Position numbers and translations under genes: made by a program. Shown here piece after piece: positions 1-10,626 of a stretch of DNA of 64,000 nucleotides. Position 1 is the stretch's first letter; each line of letters begins with the position of its first letter. Under the pieces are notes generated by a model. That model was not told the origin of the DNA. It did no database searches and worked only from the letters and a program-made list of their open reading frames with translations. Source of the stretch: Isoetes taiwanensis (Eukaryota > Streptophyta > Lycopodiopsida > Isoetales > Isoetaceae); contig JAJEKV010000040.1 of NCBI GenBank assembly GCA_021234155.1, forward strand, positions 12,173,072 to 12,237,071, written 5' to 3'.

Positions 1-741
1 CATATCTGAGCTCTAGGAGCCCCAGATTTGAGCATCTTTGTGTCCTCAAATCCGTCAAAAATGTGCTTGTGGTAAGAAAATTAGGAGAAAAAACAAGAAA
101 ATACCTTGCTTATTCTTATTATCTAGAAAAGAAAACAAAATTTATGAACCTTTCGCCCATCTGTTGCTCTTCTAAAACAAGAGAAATACAAATATAGCAC
201 AAATTGGTAATCTTCAGGCTAGCAAATACCAAACCTCGTCGTTCTGTTTGATGTTCTCTACCCTCTGTTATTGCCTAATAGCAATTAAGAAACTTCTATT
301 CATTCTGTTTCTTTTATTCGATTTCCGTTTCTAACAAGTAACTGGCCTCTCTCTCTACCTCTGTTTTCGCACAAGAATGAGAGCCTCTACCTCCCAAAGA
401 ATGGAGACACAAAGCTATAAATGGGTCAAGTTTTGGGAGCCTACTTTTTAGGCCCAAAACAATAGCTCTCAGGGGCACCTTGTTAAGATCGGATTCACAT
501 ACCTCTCTCGTATCTGAATCGTCTATGGAGGCATATATGGAGGCTACCAAGAAACTTTGGCACGTGGCCACATCTACTAATCCTAGACTACAAGGGCTAC
601 ATGGAAAAAAAAAAAAAAAAAAAAAACCTCTCTTCTCATAAACATACCATTTTCAATATTATACATCATCAAAACCATATGCCTAACCATGCGTGAGATA
701 CCATAAAATATAACAAAACTAACTGTTGGCTTTATCGGCAT
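1..741. other. AT-rich flank, no gene recognised
   Basis: I see no convincing coding region or RNA gene here. There is an uninterrupted run of 22 A at 605-626, possibly the tail of an old retroposed sequence. The minus-strand open frame at 314-571 has no recognisable motif and I treat it as chance. Confidence 0.5.
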
Positions 742-850
742 TGTGACGCTTCGAGAATCTATACGATGCTCCCAACATATAAATACGGGAATTCCCCTCC
801 CACGGTGACTACATCACCATGGTAAGACCCTCCATCATACTCGGACCTAG
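742..850 (-). repeat. 3' LTR remnant (U5-end portion)
   Basis: About 108 bp beginning TGTGACGC matches 5729-5836 closely (roughly nine in ten bases) and then similarity stops abruptly. For a minus-strand element this is the terminal part of the downstream LTR, so the rest of that LTR was deleted or never present. The distal ORF reads into it and stops at 759. Confidence 0.55.
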
Positions 851-2237
851 GCCCTGCATCCTGATCCATTGGTGTAGGAGACGGTGGTGGCTGATGATGG
901 CGCAGTAATGTAATCCCTGGCTCAACTGTGGTGGCTGCAAGAGAAGCAACCTCTGGTGGATAAGTAGTGACCAATGGGGCCAGCACTAAGAGCTTCATGC
1001 TCATCCGCGGTGCTATGTCCTGTCCCAAGGCTGTAAGAGCGAAGTCCCTGCGCACCAGCACATAAGTAAAAGTGCGATAAGGAAGCTTCTTATGGCCGGC
1101 CAGGGTGGACAGGGCACGGAAGTTCCACCATGATGCTTCGGCCTCTGGGGCCAGGTCTCGTGGCACCAAAAGGACCTGTCCCTGCCGGAACGCTGATAGA
1201 AAGAAGCGTGTGAGGTGGTTCCCCAACGTTTTGACCTCTGGTGTGATCGAGGTAGCAACTTCCTTATCGAGGTCCATGGTGACCTCTTCTTCTCTAAGCT
1301 CTTGCTTTTACTCCTTCACATGGCTGGGGTTATGATAGAGATCTTTCCCTTCTTCATCCGACTCGGAGGGCACATCGACCATGTTGATATTTGGGACATG
1401 AGGTCCCATGGCCGTAAAAGCTTCCTGAGGAGACTGAGATAGAGGATCTTGAAGCATAAGATCCCCGAGCCCAAGGAGTGTATCAGCCGGCTCGATGGTT
1501 TCCTAATGGAATTGGAGCAGCCGTTGTAATTCTGTAGGAAGCTCGACTGGCGTGAAGTCAATAAAATCATCGATACAATACTCAATAAGCTCGTAAAGCA
1601 CTTGTGCTTTAGTTCGGCCCTTCATGCCAGCCACTACATGGTATGTCCATAGGATATCCTCCAAAGGGATGTATTCCTGCCCCTGTGGTAAATGACGGGA
1701 AGGGCGTCTAACCCAGTCAGCCGTGCCCTTGATCTCGGTGTGGCGGCATCTGCTCTGCTACTTGCTTCCACCGGGCAAAGTCATCCTCTCGGATGTACTC
1801 GTCTTCTTCCTCGTCCGATGATTCAGGTACCTTGCCCTTCTCTGCAGGTAGAGTTTCATCCTCTATATACTGGTCCATAAGAATGGCCAGTGCGAAGGCC
1901 ACTTCAGGTACTGTTGGTCTTCGTGTGTGACCACTGGTGGACTGCGGCCCCATCTAAGCTTGCCCTTGAGAACATCATAGGCATGAGCATCCCCTCCTAA
2001 CATTTCCCTCACCACAGCTCTCTCTAGGTATAGCTGAGGCAGATCCCCTAAAGGAATGCAAAGGGGAAGCATCTCTTGAGTATAAAACTCAAGGAAGCCT
2101 GCATAGTCGGGATGGCTCTGCATGTTGGCGATGAGGTCTATCTTCTGGAGCAAAAAGAGCCATAGGAGATCAAAGGGAACTTGGGAGTCCCAATGCTCTC
2201 CGTCCTGGTACCATTGGAGCAGGGTTGGGGTCACCAT
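759..2237 (-). pseudogene. distal ORF of the H3-carrying element, unknown protein, broken
   Basis: Three open blocks lie in order on the minus strand: 2237-1863 (starts MVTPTLLQWYQDG), 1953-1717 (an acidic stretch, SSDEEEDEY) and 1277-759. Codon-like continuity across them suggests one protein of roughly 450-490 residues broken by a frameshift near 1900 and by several stops between 1700 and 1290. The blocks are rich in Trp, Leu and Pro and have no zinc-knuckle, protease, RT, RNase H or integrase signature. The C-terminal end is encoded in the LTR remnant, resembling the arrangement seen in the gypsy family at 15.7-19.4 kb, although I see no sequence similarity between the two proteins. I do not recognise the family. 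It could be a structural (gag-like), envelope-like or captured host protein. Confidence 0.45.
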
Positions 2238-3805
2238 TGGAGCTGCAGGCGTGGAGGAGGAAGAAGGAACAAGATAAGCAAGAGATACTAAATGAAACCC
2301 TAAAAGCCTTTAAATACCTTTTTGCTTTTATGCTGACGTTAGCGTCAGTATTTAAATAATTGTTATATTTATTTCTTTTATTTTATTTTTTTGTAAGACA
2401 AAGTTTATATAGACTTTTTTTTTTTTTTTTTTTTTTTTTTGAAGGAACGGAACTGCTTTTTTATTCATATGATAGGAAGAATTACATCAACGATCCCACA
2501 TGGATCTTATAGGAAGTATTTCTGCACATATATGAAAAGTACAAAGTATAATGTTTCAACTTTCATAGAGGACTACTACAGGAGAAGCCTCAACATCTTC
2601 ATCCTCTATGAACTGAAACTTATTGGATTGAGCAGCAATAAAACCAAAGAGATATCAGATAGAGATTACAGAACCTTGCAGTATCCTCTGAATCAAAACG
2701 AGAGGGTCACCCTGTAGAGGGCGTCTTCCACTTCCATTATCCATCAAGGAGCCCATACATCCTCAACTGTATAGATCAAGGAGCCCATACATCCTCGACC
2801 ATATGCAGAAGACACCATGAAACAGCCACCATCACTTCTACCTGTATATAACTTTGGAAGTGGGATAGGTGGACAAGCCCTATCATCAAGCTGCATTACT
2901 CTTACCATGACACTAAAAATATGATAAAGAAAAGTATAGATCAATGTTAGGAGAGCAGCCTGCCACTCTGCTCATAGAAGCTGCCACTGCTTCTTGAATT
3001 CTAGCTTCTCGTATCATAAGCAAGCAAATTATCCTGTACATTAAACTGTATCAGATGCTGCATTGTCGGGGTAAGCCTTCAATCTAAAACTGGCTAGACA
3101 AAGCATATGCCCAGCCGCCGGACTCCTCCCTTTAAAGCCCGGTGCAAGATGTATAGATATCAGCAAAACCCTAGCTCGGCAATCCAATCCAGTCTAATCC
3201 ATTCAACCTACTTGCATTACATACTAAAGAAGACCAAAACTGCATAAGTACCTGATCTTTATCTGAACCATAAATTCAGTCTTTCCGCCAGTAGAAAAGG
3301 GTAAGAATAAACCAGAACATTCTAAATCACTTCAAGATTGTATTTCTTTAGATAAGCTTATCCAGAAAGAACTCAAGGACTTAACCTGCTTCAATTTGCA
3401 TCAATTCAGCCTATATTTTTCAATCAATCCCAGGTCGACCCAGCCGTAGAAAAATCCTTTACTTGGATCCATCAACAGCTGCAAGGAAGATATGAACTAA
3501 TACAGCAAAAAAGAAACAAGATTGAAGATCGCCTACAGGTTACATCTCAAGAAAACCTAGAAAAAACTTGTGAGGGACCAATCTCAAAGCGAGAGAATGT
3601 CTTGGCCTGGCCACCATCCCCAAGAATCTCCTCTCCATGCTTCGCTGCTGATCCGAAGGCAAGGAGAAGCGGCGGTAGCCTCTCCCACAAACGACCTAGC
3701 CGCTGCCGCTTTGCCGCTTCATCCCAACAAGAATTTTTTTTCAAAATTTGATTATATTCATATATGTACAAAAAATGGTACAAGAAAAGATGCTTGATGA
3801 ACAAG
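2238..3805. other. spacer between the two ORFs of the H3 element, with a T25 tract
   Basis: No coding region recognised. A run of 25 T at 2416-2440 would be a poly-A tail for a minus-strand retroposed insertion extending right of 2440; I could not find a matching target duplication. A 22-bp direct repeat starting ATCAAGGAGCCC occurs at about 2742 and again about 32 bp later. The minus-strand open frame at 3547-3804 is not similar to anything I know. Confidence 0.4.
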
Positions 3806-5052
3806 CTAGTTATAGTCTCCCCGAATTCTTCGGGCGAGAGCCAAATCCTTGGTCATAATGGTAACCCTTTTCGCATGGATAGCGCAAAGGTTAGCATCGC
3901 CAAAAAGGGCTATGAGGTAAGCCTCAGCAGCCTCCTGCAGTGCTAATATAGCAAAAGTTTGGAACTATAGGTCTATTTTAAATTCCTGGGCGATTTCACG
4001 AACCAAACGCTGAAAGGGCTTCCTTATCAGGAGCTCGGTGGTCTTTTGGTACTTACGGATCTCCCGTAAAGCCACTGTGCCCAGTTTGAACCGATGCGGT
4101 TTCCTACGGACCATTGCCCTCTGGGCCGGCGTCGGCTTCTTGGGCAAGGTCTTGCTCCCTGACACTGGGTGAGGTCGGGCTGCATCAACACGGTCCTGCC
4201 GATGGCCAGAACGCATAGCCTTCCCGACACTCCCAACAACCTTGAGCTTTTCCTTGTATTGGCTCCCCGACTTATGGGCAGTGGACTTTTTCCGTCTCTT
4301 AATGGGAGGCTTCTCAGTTTGGTCAGGGTCGCATTGAGTCTCTTGCACTGTATCTGGCTGCTGCTGCTGATCTTGGTTCTGCTTCGTAAGCTCCTCCGCT
4401 TACCGTTGTTGCTCAGCCCTCTCGGCCTCTTCACGTCAGCACGGGCAACGGTCATGCTCGCCTCTACTTCGGCGAATCGTCGGGCCGTGACCCTTCGAAG
4501 CACTTCGGCGGCACGGTTCGGTCGGGCTTGCATGTCCAACTGGATCATGACCAAATGGTCTATAGTAATGTGCGATGGGACTTCACCCCAAGTAAAACTT
4601 TGGGTGGCCTCATCCCATTCATAAGGGGGAATCTCAAAGGGGTTGCCATCTATAATGGCTCTCCCATCACCCAGGTAAATATATTCAAGGCCCCGGGCTT
4701 TTGGGTCTCCCCTCCTCCATCTCCATGATATCATCCTGGCAGGCTAGCTCCCTGATCCTCGCGGCCTCTTTCCGGATGGCTTCCTCCTCAGGGACCTCCA
4801 CACACGAGGGTGGATAAAACTTAACCAGCATCATCACTTGGTCAGATTGCTCGACCACGGTATAAGGCTGCTGGAGGAGGTTAAGCTTTATGAGAAAGCG
4901 CTCAGAGAGGTGGAAAATGGGGTATGGAATCCTAAATCCGGCAATGAAGCGCTCTCCAGGTCCGGGTCAGTAGCAAGGCGCTCTCCAAATTGGGCGAATA
5001 TTTGGAGCACAGTGAAGTTGCTGGGACTTAAGGTACCTTTAGTGCGTGCCAT
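3806..5052 (-). pseudogene. ORF with C-terminal histone H3 fold (H3-fusion protein), broken
   Basis: The frame starts at 5052 with MARTKGT, passes through about 250 residues of unrecognised sequence (a Gln/Glu-rich probable coiled coil, then a basic PPIKRRKK nuclear-localisation-like patch at about 4310-4290) and ends with a histone H3 core. H3 signatures are clear: [13 protein letters not shown] and [10 protein letters not shown] (alpha-N, alpha-1), then after an in-frame TAG at 3967-3965 the frame continues with [18 protein letters not shown] and [11 protein letters not shown] (alpha-2), then LARRIRG (alpha-3), stopping at 3808-3806. The TAG sits where H3 normally has the Arg after FKTDL, and one residue (Leu of RKLPFQ) is missing. 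Loop 1 has canonical H3 length, which argues against a CENH3 origin. There are also a frameshift near 4440 and further stops upstream. The H3 homology is certain; that it is a genuine fusion protein is inferred from frame continuity and position. Confidence 0.75.
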
Positions 5053-5715
5053 AGTCATAGGCGCTAGGTGAAGAAGAGGCGTGAAAGGAGGCGCTAGGAG
5101 TTGGTGATGGCATAGGGCAGCAGTGGAGGCAAGGCATTCCAAGCTTCAGTTCCGGCGGCTATGGCGGACGGCTAGACGGACGCATGACAGAGGCAAAGGC
5201 GAGAAGAGGGGGGAAAAAAAAACATCACTTTGATTTAAATTTCAAAAAATTTTAAAAAACTTTTTTTTTTTAAATAAAAATTTTTATACGGCAGTATACG
5301 CATTTTATACACTCGGGTGCTGCCGTGATTATATGGCCCCTGTTCAAAATTTGGAGACGCTCCGACTCGAGCGGCGCCCAAGTTGACTTTTGACCCATTT
5401 TTTTGCCTTTCTACTGCCGGGTCACGATGTCCCTAGGATATTTGGACCATGGCCGACATGCTGGAGCAAAAATTTCGTCCATCCAAGCTACTTGGAGAAA
5501 GTTATGGCTCTTGCAAAACATGAACCTCTGGCTCTACCATCTAGTCCTAACCACTCTACTATAGAACACTCTCTTACTCAACCAAGTTATTCCTCCCATA
5601 ACTAGATCAACTCACATGCTAACAATAGAGTTGGAATACTTTAACCTAAGAAAAAGTACCGTCAACTAACGAGTTAGATTATGGTCAGTGCAATGACTTG
5701 GTCCACCAAAATCAT
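5053..5715. other. leader between primer site and H3-fusion ORF
   Basis: About 660 bp with no recognised coding region. It lies between the primer-binding site and the first ORF of the minus-strand element, the normal place of an untranslated leader. A short GGCGCTAGG motif is repeated at about 5059 and 5091. Confidence 0.4.
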
Positions 5716-5727
5716 GCTCTGATACCA
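5716..5727 (-). promoter_or_regulatory. primer-binding site, initiator tRNA-Met type
   Basis: The minus strand reads TGGTATCAGAGC, the standard plant LTR-retrotransposon primer site complementary to the 3' end of initiator tRNA-Met. One base separates it from the LTR edge at 5729. This fixes the element's orientation (minus) and marks 5729 as the inner end of its 5' LTR. Confidence 0.85.
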
Positions 5728-5728
5728 T

Positions 5729-7235
5729 TGTGACGCTCCCAGAATCTATACGATGCTCCCAACGTATAAATACGGGACTTCCCCTCCCACGGCGATTACA
5801 TCACCATGGTAAGGCCCTCCGTCATACTCAGACCACTTGGGATAGCCAAGTGTCCGGGCGAGGAACACGGAGGTGTCGTTCGTCCCACGTCACTCTATGG
5901 GAACTCCTATACAGCGGAAGCATACATACACGTTAGCATACAACAATCATGCTAAAATAATATACCACCACGAAGGGTGGCCCATCCATCATCATCAACA
6001 AAAGGAAAGTACAACCATCAATAATATGAACAATATATCATAACAAGGCGCTACCCGAGGCTCAGACTCTAAGGGTCAACTGACGGCCAGGCCTCAAGAT
6101 AACAGCAGACGGAAGTATAACATGGCGTTGGCTGGCATAAGACAATGGCTAGGGTAGTCCACTCCATCCGCCCCTCCTGTGCACACTCTGCAGATAGGCT
6201 GAATCATGCTATAACGTGCTTGTAGCCTTCCGGAGACGCAATCCCAAGGAATCACCCTACGTGACTACTCCGGGTTACATCTCCCCGGTCCGATGAGGCA
6301 GGTCAGAGAGGCGTCCCCTCCCCGAGCATGACGGATCCCTGGATGTGCTAGAGAACAAGTGCCACATCAGTGACCCCCGCATCCGTACCCGACTTACTCC
6401 CCTAAATTTAAAGGCCAGCTCACCTGCTTGTTCGAGTCCAGGGCGTCCATTAGGCACGTCTCCTGCGACCCAAGGAGTGTCAGACCCATACCCGGCCCTC
6501 TCAGTGACCGGCTATAAGCCTAGCACACTATAGGAGTCCTGTAGCTGCGCTAGGCAGGACCCCACCCCCGATTCACCATCATACTCGTTATTTGGTGCTG
6601 AACCACATCATAGCATCCTCAGCCAGGTTGGCTCTTGTGTACAAGCCGCATGTATTAGGTATTAAGGGGTCTAGCTAGGAACATCTTTATTGCTAAGAGG
6701 CTTTCAAGCCTCTACCCTTCCCTTAATCCTAATACACGGAGGAAGCAGAAAGAAAAGATATAAACACCATCTAAGTATCCATCACCATCCAAAACAACAT
6801 AAGAAAGAGAATTTAATCATTCCATCTATTCAAAGAAGTGTTAGCCGAAATAGAAGCTATCTAGGGACTAACAGTCTCTTGGCTGGAGCCGTTATCACGG
6901 AAGGCTTCCATAGTTTGGGTCTGTTGGCAAGAACTAGCAAAAACTAGGTAAGGCTGGTAGCTGCTCCTCCTCCTCTCTTCCCAATTAGAATTTGGCCAAA
7001 AATGGGGGTAGGACCCCTATTTCTCCACCCAAAATAGCAAGTTCCACTTGGCCAATTGATTTGGGCCAGGTGGCACTCCCTTATTGGTGATATTTAACTA
7101 ATTATGTCTTAATTAGCATAATTAGGTTAATTATCCTCTAATTTTATTAGCATAGCTAATATAATCCATTTTAAGTGAATCTAAGTTATCCCCTATTGAC
7201 CCTTAAGGGTTTAATTAAATACTGGTGACGTGTCA
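5729..7235 (-). repeat. probable 5' LTR of the H3-carrying element
   Basis: The left (inner) edge TGTGACGC is well supported by the adjacent primer site and by the repeat at 742. The right edge is uncertain: a CA at about 7234-7235 ending GTGACGTGTCA would give a 1.5-kb LTR with short inverted termini. No long coding region is present; the open frames at 5730-5936, 6345-6533 and 6690-6947 look fortuitous. Confidence 0.4.
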
Positions 7236-7313
7236 TGGTATGCATACGTATACTGTATAGACACCTGGAACGTCATAGGCATGCAGCACATAAAATGCAT
7301 GAGGTATGCCCTT

Positions 7314-7450
7314 TGGGGCTGTGCTCGAATGGTAGAGCCTTAAACTCGGCATACCTGAGATCATGGGTTCGAAGACGACCAACATCAGTCTAGTAATGGA
7401 GGCTTTAAAATTTAGTTCCCTAAGATCATAGGTTTGAGGTTGGCCATATG
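7314..7450 (+). repeat. tRNA-derived SINE-like sequence
   Basis: Positions 7321-7338 have a D-arm shape (GCTC...GAGC four-base stem around GAATGGTA) that fits a Pol III A box. Positions 7366-7376 (GGTTCGAAGAC) fit a B box about 35 bases downstream, the tRNA spacing. The anticodon arm is a five-base stem with a short loop and the acceptor stem does not close, so this is a tRNA-derived element rather than a working tRNA gene. A second degenerate B-box-like stretch occurs at about 7430. Confidence 0.55.
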
Positions 7451-7489
7451 TAATATGCAATCATATGGAGCACTCTTTGCATAATATCG

Positions 7490-7593
7490 CTGGAGTGTAT
7501 TTAAATTGGCTTCCTATGATATATGTATCATGGAGTAGCTCGAGATATCGCGGCCTGGAGTGGATTCAAATTGGCTTCCTGTCATATATGTAT
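7490..7593 (+). repeat. 65-bp tandem duplication
   Basis: The stretch beginning CTGGAGTG at 7490 recurs at 7555 with a few mismatches (ATTGGCTTCCT is exact in both). It lies just downstream of the SINE-like sequence and may belong to its body. Confidence 0.65.
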
Positions 7594-7599
7594 TGTACT

Positions 7600-9190
7600 G
7601 GAGATGTGTGTGGTGAATCAACGACTCAAGTCTTTCAAATAAAAATAAAATGCATGGAATATATTAAAAATTATATATTGTTGCATATCAAGTAGTGTTA
7701 CAAGGGAAATGGATGTTCGTTTTGACGATCGTTTTAGCATCCAAACCAAAACTTGCATTGTCTAATCTCCTGAGGGCTTCTTCATCCCTTGCTCCTTCAA
7801 CTTCGGCCTTGCCTTCGACATTTCAGCTTCCCCCACCTCCTCTTCCAGCATATCTGCGTCTCTGTACCCAGCTCCAGCAAAACCTACCACCCAATTTATC
7901 CTTGTTAAAATTACCTTTAGTGACTATGGCAAATAGTGGATGTACGGATTAGTTCCCATCAACTCCATTAGTCTCCAGTTATCTCATCCACAAGTTAATA
8001 TATTCCTTCCAAAACATTCCTTCTCAGATCCAAGCTGAATATAGCGAATTGTTGGCATCGAATTCTTGTGAGACCATCTTGGAAACGGGGATCATGGCCT
8101 GGCAATTTGGGACAATTGCACCAGAGGTGAGAAAGAGGTCAACCGAGGCAGACTGTTGAATGGATGGGAAAAAATGGATGGTTCAGACATCTCAAGTATA
8201 CAAAATCGAACAAAGCCCTTACCCCCAAAACAATTGAAGGTATCCATTTAAATCTGGACTCTGTTAAAAAAAGGTTTCATTTGTTGAACGAAATTGGAGT
8301 CATAAGATGGATTGAAAGGGAAGGTATTCAACTGGACGTTGTAGTTCGCCAGATTTTAGCCTTCAACCAAAATATACAAATCACTACTTTCCACTGGCTT
8401 AGTTCTCCCTATTTTATGATTGAGTTATGCTCATCTCAAGTTGCTAACCTTCTTTTGCAGCAAGGCCAAATTCATCACTTTAGTTTTCGGATAAAATTTC
8501 AAAAATGGGAGTATAATTTCAAACCTGGTCAGCCTATTCACTCTCTTTTATCGTCTCAGCCTCCACTATAGAGCTAAACCCAAACTACCTTAAATTGCTC
8601 TTCGACTTAATAGTCTGCTTCATCTCTTCTGATTTCAAACCCAACAAGCCACCCCCCATTTTCATCCAGCTAGACTAAGCCCTTTTCCTAGGAGATAAGA
8701 TTTTGTGACTTGTTTGAAGCAGCCCTCCCCTTAGATGGTTGGGACTTCCTACATCCCATATTATCTATAAGTTAATGCTGTTTGACGCGACAAAATGCAA
8801 AGGTCCCCCAAATGAAGAGGAGATGCAACATATGTAGGAGGATGTGTACACATAAAATGACCATAACTTTTATGGTTACCAATGTGCTCACAATAGGAAT
8901 AGAAGTACTAGACGTATTAGGAAAAAGAGATTGCAATATGAAAAAATCAGCATTCAATATCTCAGAAGCATGTAGATCTAACGACAATATGGAGCACCCA
9001 TAAGGTAGTTCCACTAAGAAATTTATTTTGACTAATGTTATTGCTGTCGTATCTGATAAAGGTAGTCGAGTTATAGATTCATAGTTAAAGTGCACCACCT
9101 ATATGGCTACGCTATTTTTTTTTTAGAAGAAATTTGGCTCCAAGTGTCACAAGTTAATTGTAACTATATGGTAAGGACTAGCTTGTATAT
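7600..9190. other. mostly non-coding; one unrecognised open frame
   Basis: The longest open frame is 8164-8571 (plus, 135 codons, starting MGKNGWFRHLKYTKSNK). It has no motif I recognise and no supporting promoter or splice context. It could be a fragment of a LINE first ORF or chance. I see nothing else to annotate in this interval. Confidence 0.35.
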
Positions 9191-9199
9191 GTGGAACAT

Positions 9200-9840
9200 T
9201 AAACTTTATTAAAAGTCCAAACGAAAAGAGACACAACTGCACAGGAGGGATCAAAATCTCAGAGGATAATCACTATGCATAAGACAACACCCCCAAATAA
9301 ATCTCAAAGATCAATTGTCGTGCAAAGAGCAATGGTAGGCCTTAGCAATTCTATCTTGAGCATCCTAGAGGATAGCAACAACAGGAATATCCAAACCCTC
9401 TGCACTTTCAAATAGACCACAATAACCATCCTGATGCTAGGTGAAAGGCTTGGCTTCGAAGCTTATTCCAAGTATCCGGATAAATAGCCAAGAGACCTAT
9501 TGATTTGTCAATGTCACAGGAAAAAGAGAAAGCAGGAAACATTGCGCAATAATCTCATCTCTTTGCTTGCACAGTGGGCAAAATGTTGACACTCGAATCT
9601 GTGGACAAGCACATTGATACGAGGGCATCTATGAAGAATCTGCCACCAAAGCACAACAACCTTAGGATGAAGTGGTTTATCCCAAGCCCAAGTCCACATA
9701 CGTCTCCAACTAAGAGGCGAGAGCTGAAAAGACCACTTAGAAGATGGCGGAAGGATATCAGCGTTGACAAGCAATTTATACATAGAGTTTATGAGCCTAT
9801 GTTCATGAACACTTTGGTGAAAATCCACATGCACCCTTCA
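9200..9840 (-). pseudogene. LINE reverse-transcriptase C-terminal fragment (zinc-binding RVT domain)
   Basis: On the minus strand, 9834-9514 contains a Trp-rich block (WRRMWTWAW, then PKVVVLWWQILHRCPRINVL) followed by a decayed HFAHC cysteine region. This is the pattern of the zf-RVT domain at the C-terminus of plant LINE ORF2 proteins. The catalytic reverse transcriptase lies upstream in intact elements and is absent here. It is a 5'-truncated, decayed remnant, as is usual for LINEs. Confidence 0.55.
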
Positions 9841-10068
9841 ATAGACTCTGAAGGAACAAATGGGAGAGTACCAACAACCTTTTTTCCAAATAGGTCTGTC
9901 CCATCGAGATAACAAGAATTTGGTTTCAACGACCTCTCAGGTAACTAACTGTCCAGAATTGTACCATGCCGCAACTGTCAAAACTCCTGCTAACCTAAAA
10001 CGTCGCTGAGTTGATGGATGCCATGCTTCTAACTTTGGATGATTTTGTGTCTTATAGATCTGTTGACA

Positions 10069-10140
10069 TTCCTTACAACTTGGCACCACTGCAAGCCTCC
10101 AGTGTTCCTTACAACTTGGCACCACTGCAAGCCTCCAGTG
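10069..10140 (+). repeat. 36-bp perfect tandem duplication
   Basis: The 36-bp unit starting TTCCTTACAACTTGGCACC is present twice head to tail with no mismatch that I can see. It suggests a recent slippage or unequal exchange event. Confidence 0.75.
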
Positions 10141-10626
10141 GATGACCTTTCTCTAGATGGCGTTTGGCCCTACATTTTTGCTCATACCACAGGGGTCCCC
10201 AAAAATCTTTCCGGCAAGTTTCTTGTGGTTTTCTATTAAGGCAATGGAAAGTTCCGACTCTAAACACAAGATATCTAACTGACTAAAGTAACCATAGGAA
10301 ATTTTCCGATGGGACTAAAAAAGTTTGCCTAACTTTGCATGCAACCACACCTTTGAAGCACTAAAGGGCAACCCTCCGTATGCCCTTGGGGCAGCAAAGA
10401 GCAACCCTCTATGCACAACAAAAACTAGGTTCCAACAAAAGCAACGAAGTAACATGGCTTTGAGACCAAAGTAAAAGTGCCAAAATTGAAGATTGCAGAG
10501 TGTATTTTCCATGGATTCCCTTTCAATATTTGCTTGCTTAACGAACTGCCAAAATGCCAAAATGTCAAGATGAAAAGAATGATCATAATTGAATGAAAAA
10601 ATCCATCAATGAAGATGGGAATAACG

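Larger units (their letters stand above)
742..7235 (-). mobile_element. decayed non-autonomous LTR-type element carrying a histone H3-fusion ORF
   Basis: The element runs on the minus strand. Its right side shows an LTR edge beginning TGTGACGC at 5729, immediately next to a sequence complementary to the classic plant initiator-tRNA-Met primer site (5716-5727). A 108-bp piece with the same edge recurs at 742-850 on the far side. Between them are two broken ORFs: an H3-fusion ORF (3806-5052) in the gag-proximal position and an unrecognised ORF (759-2237) in the distal position. I find no reverse transcriptase, RNase H, integrase or aspartic protease motif in between, so the element would need enzymes in trans. 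The outer right boundary (about 7235) is a guess from a TG...CA ending, and no target duplication was found. The LTR-element assignment is an inference from the primer site and the repeated edge. Confidence 0.55.

Noticed and set aside
314-571. 85-codon minus-strand frame
   Set aside because: No motif, no start context and AT-rich surroundings; expected by chance.
3806-3967. Reading the H3 core as a CENH3 (centromeric histone)
   Set aside because: Loop 1 has the canonical H3 length and alpha-1/alpha-2 residues follow ordinary H3; CENH3 usually has a longer, divergent loop 1.
7314-7385. Functional tRNA gene
   Set aside because: D-arm and B box are good but the acceptor stem does not pair and the anticodon loop is too short; better explained as a SINE head.
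8772-9098. 108-codon minus-strand frame as a retroelement or membrane protein
   Set aside because: Hydrophobic by composition only; no recognised motif and an overlapping plus-strand frame is equally open.
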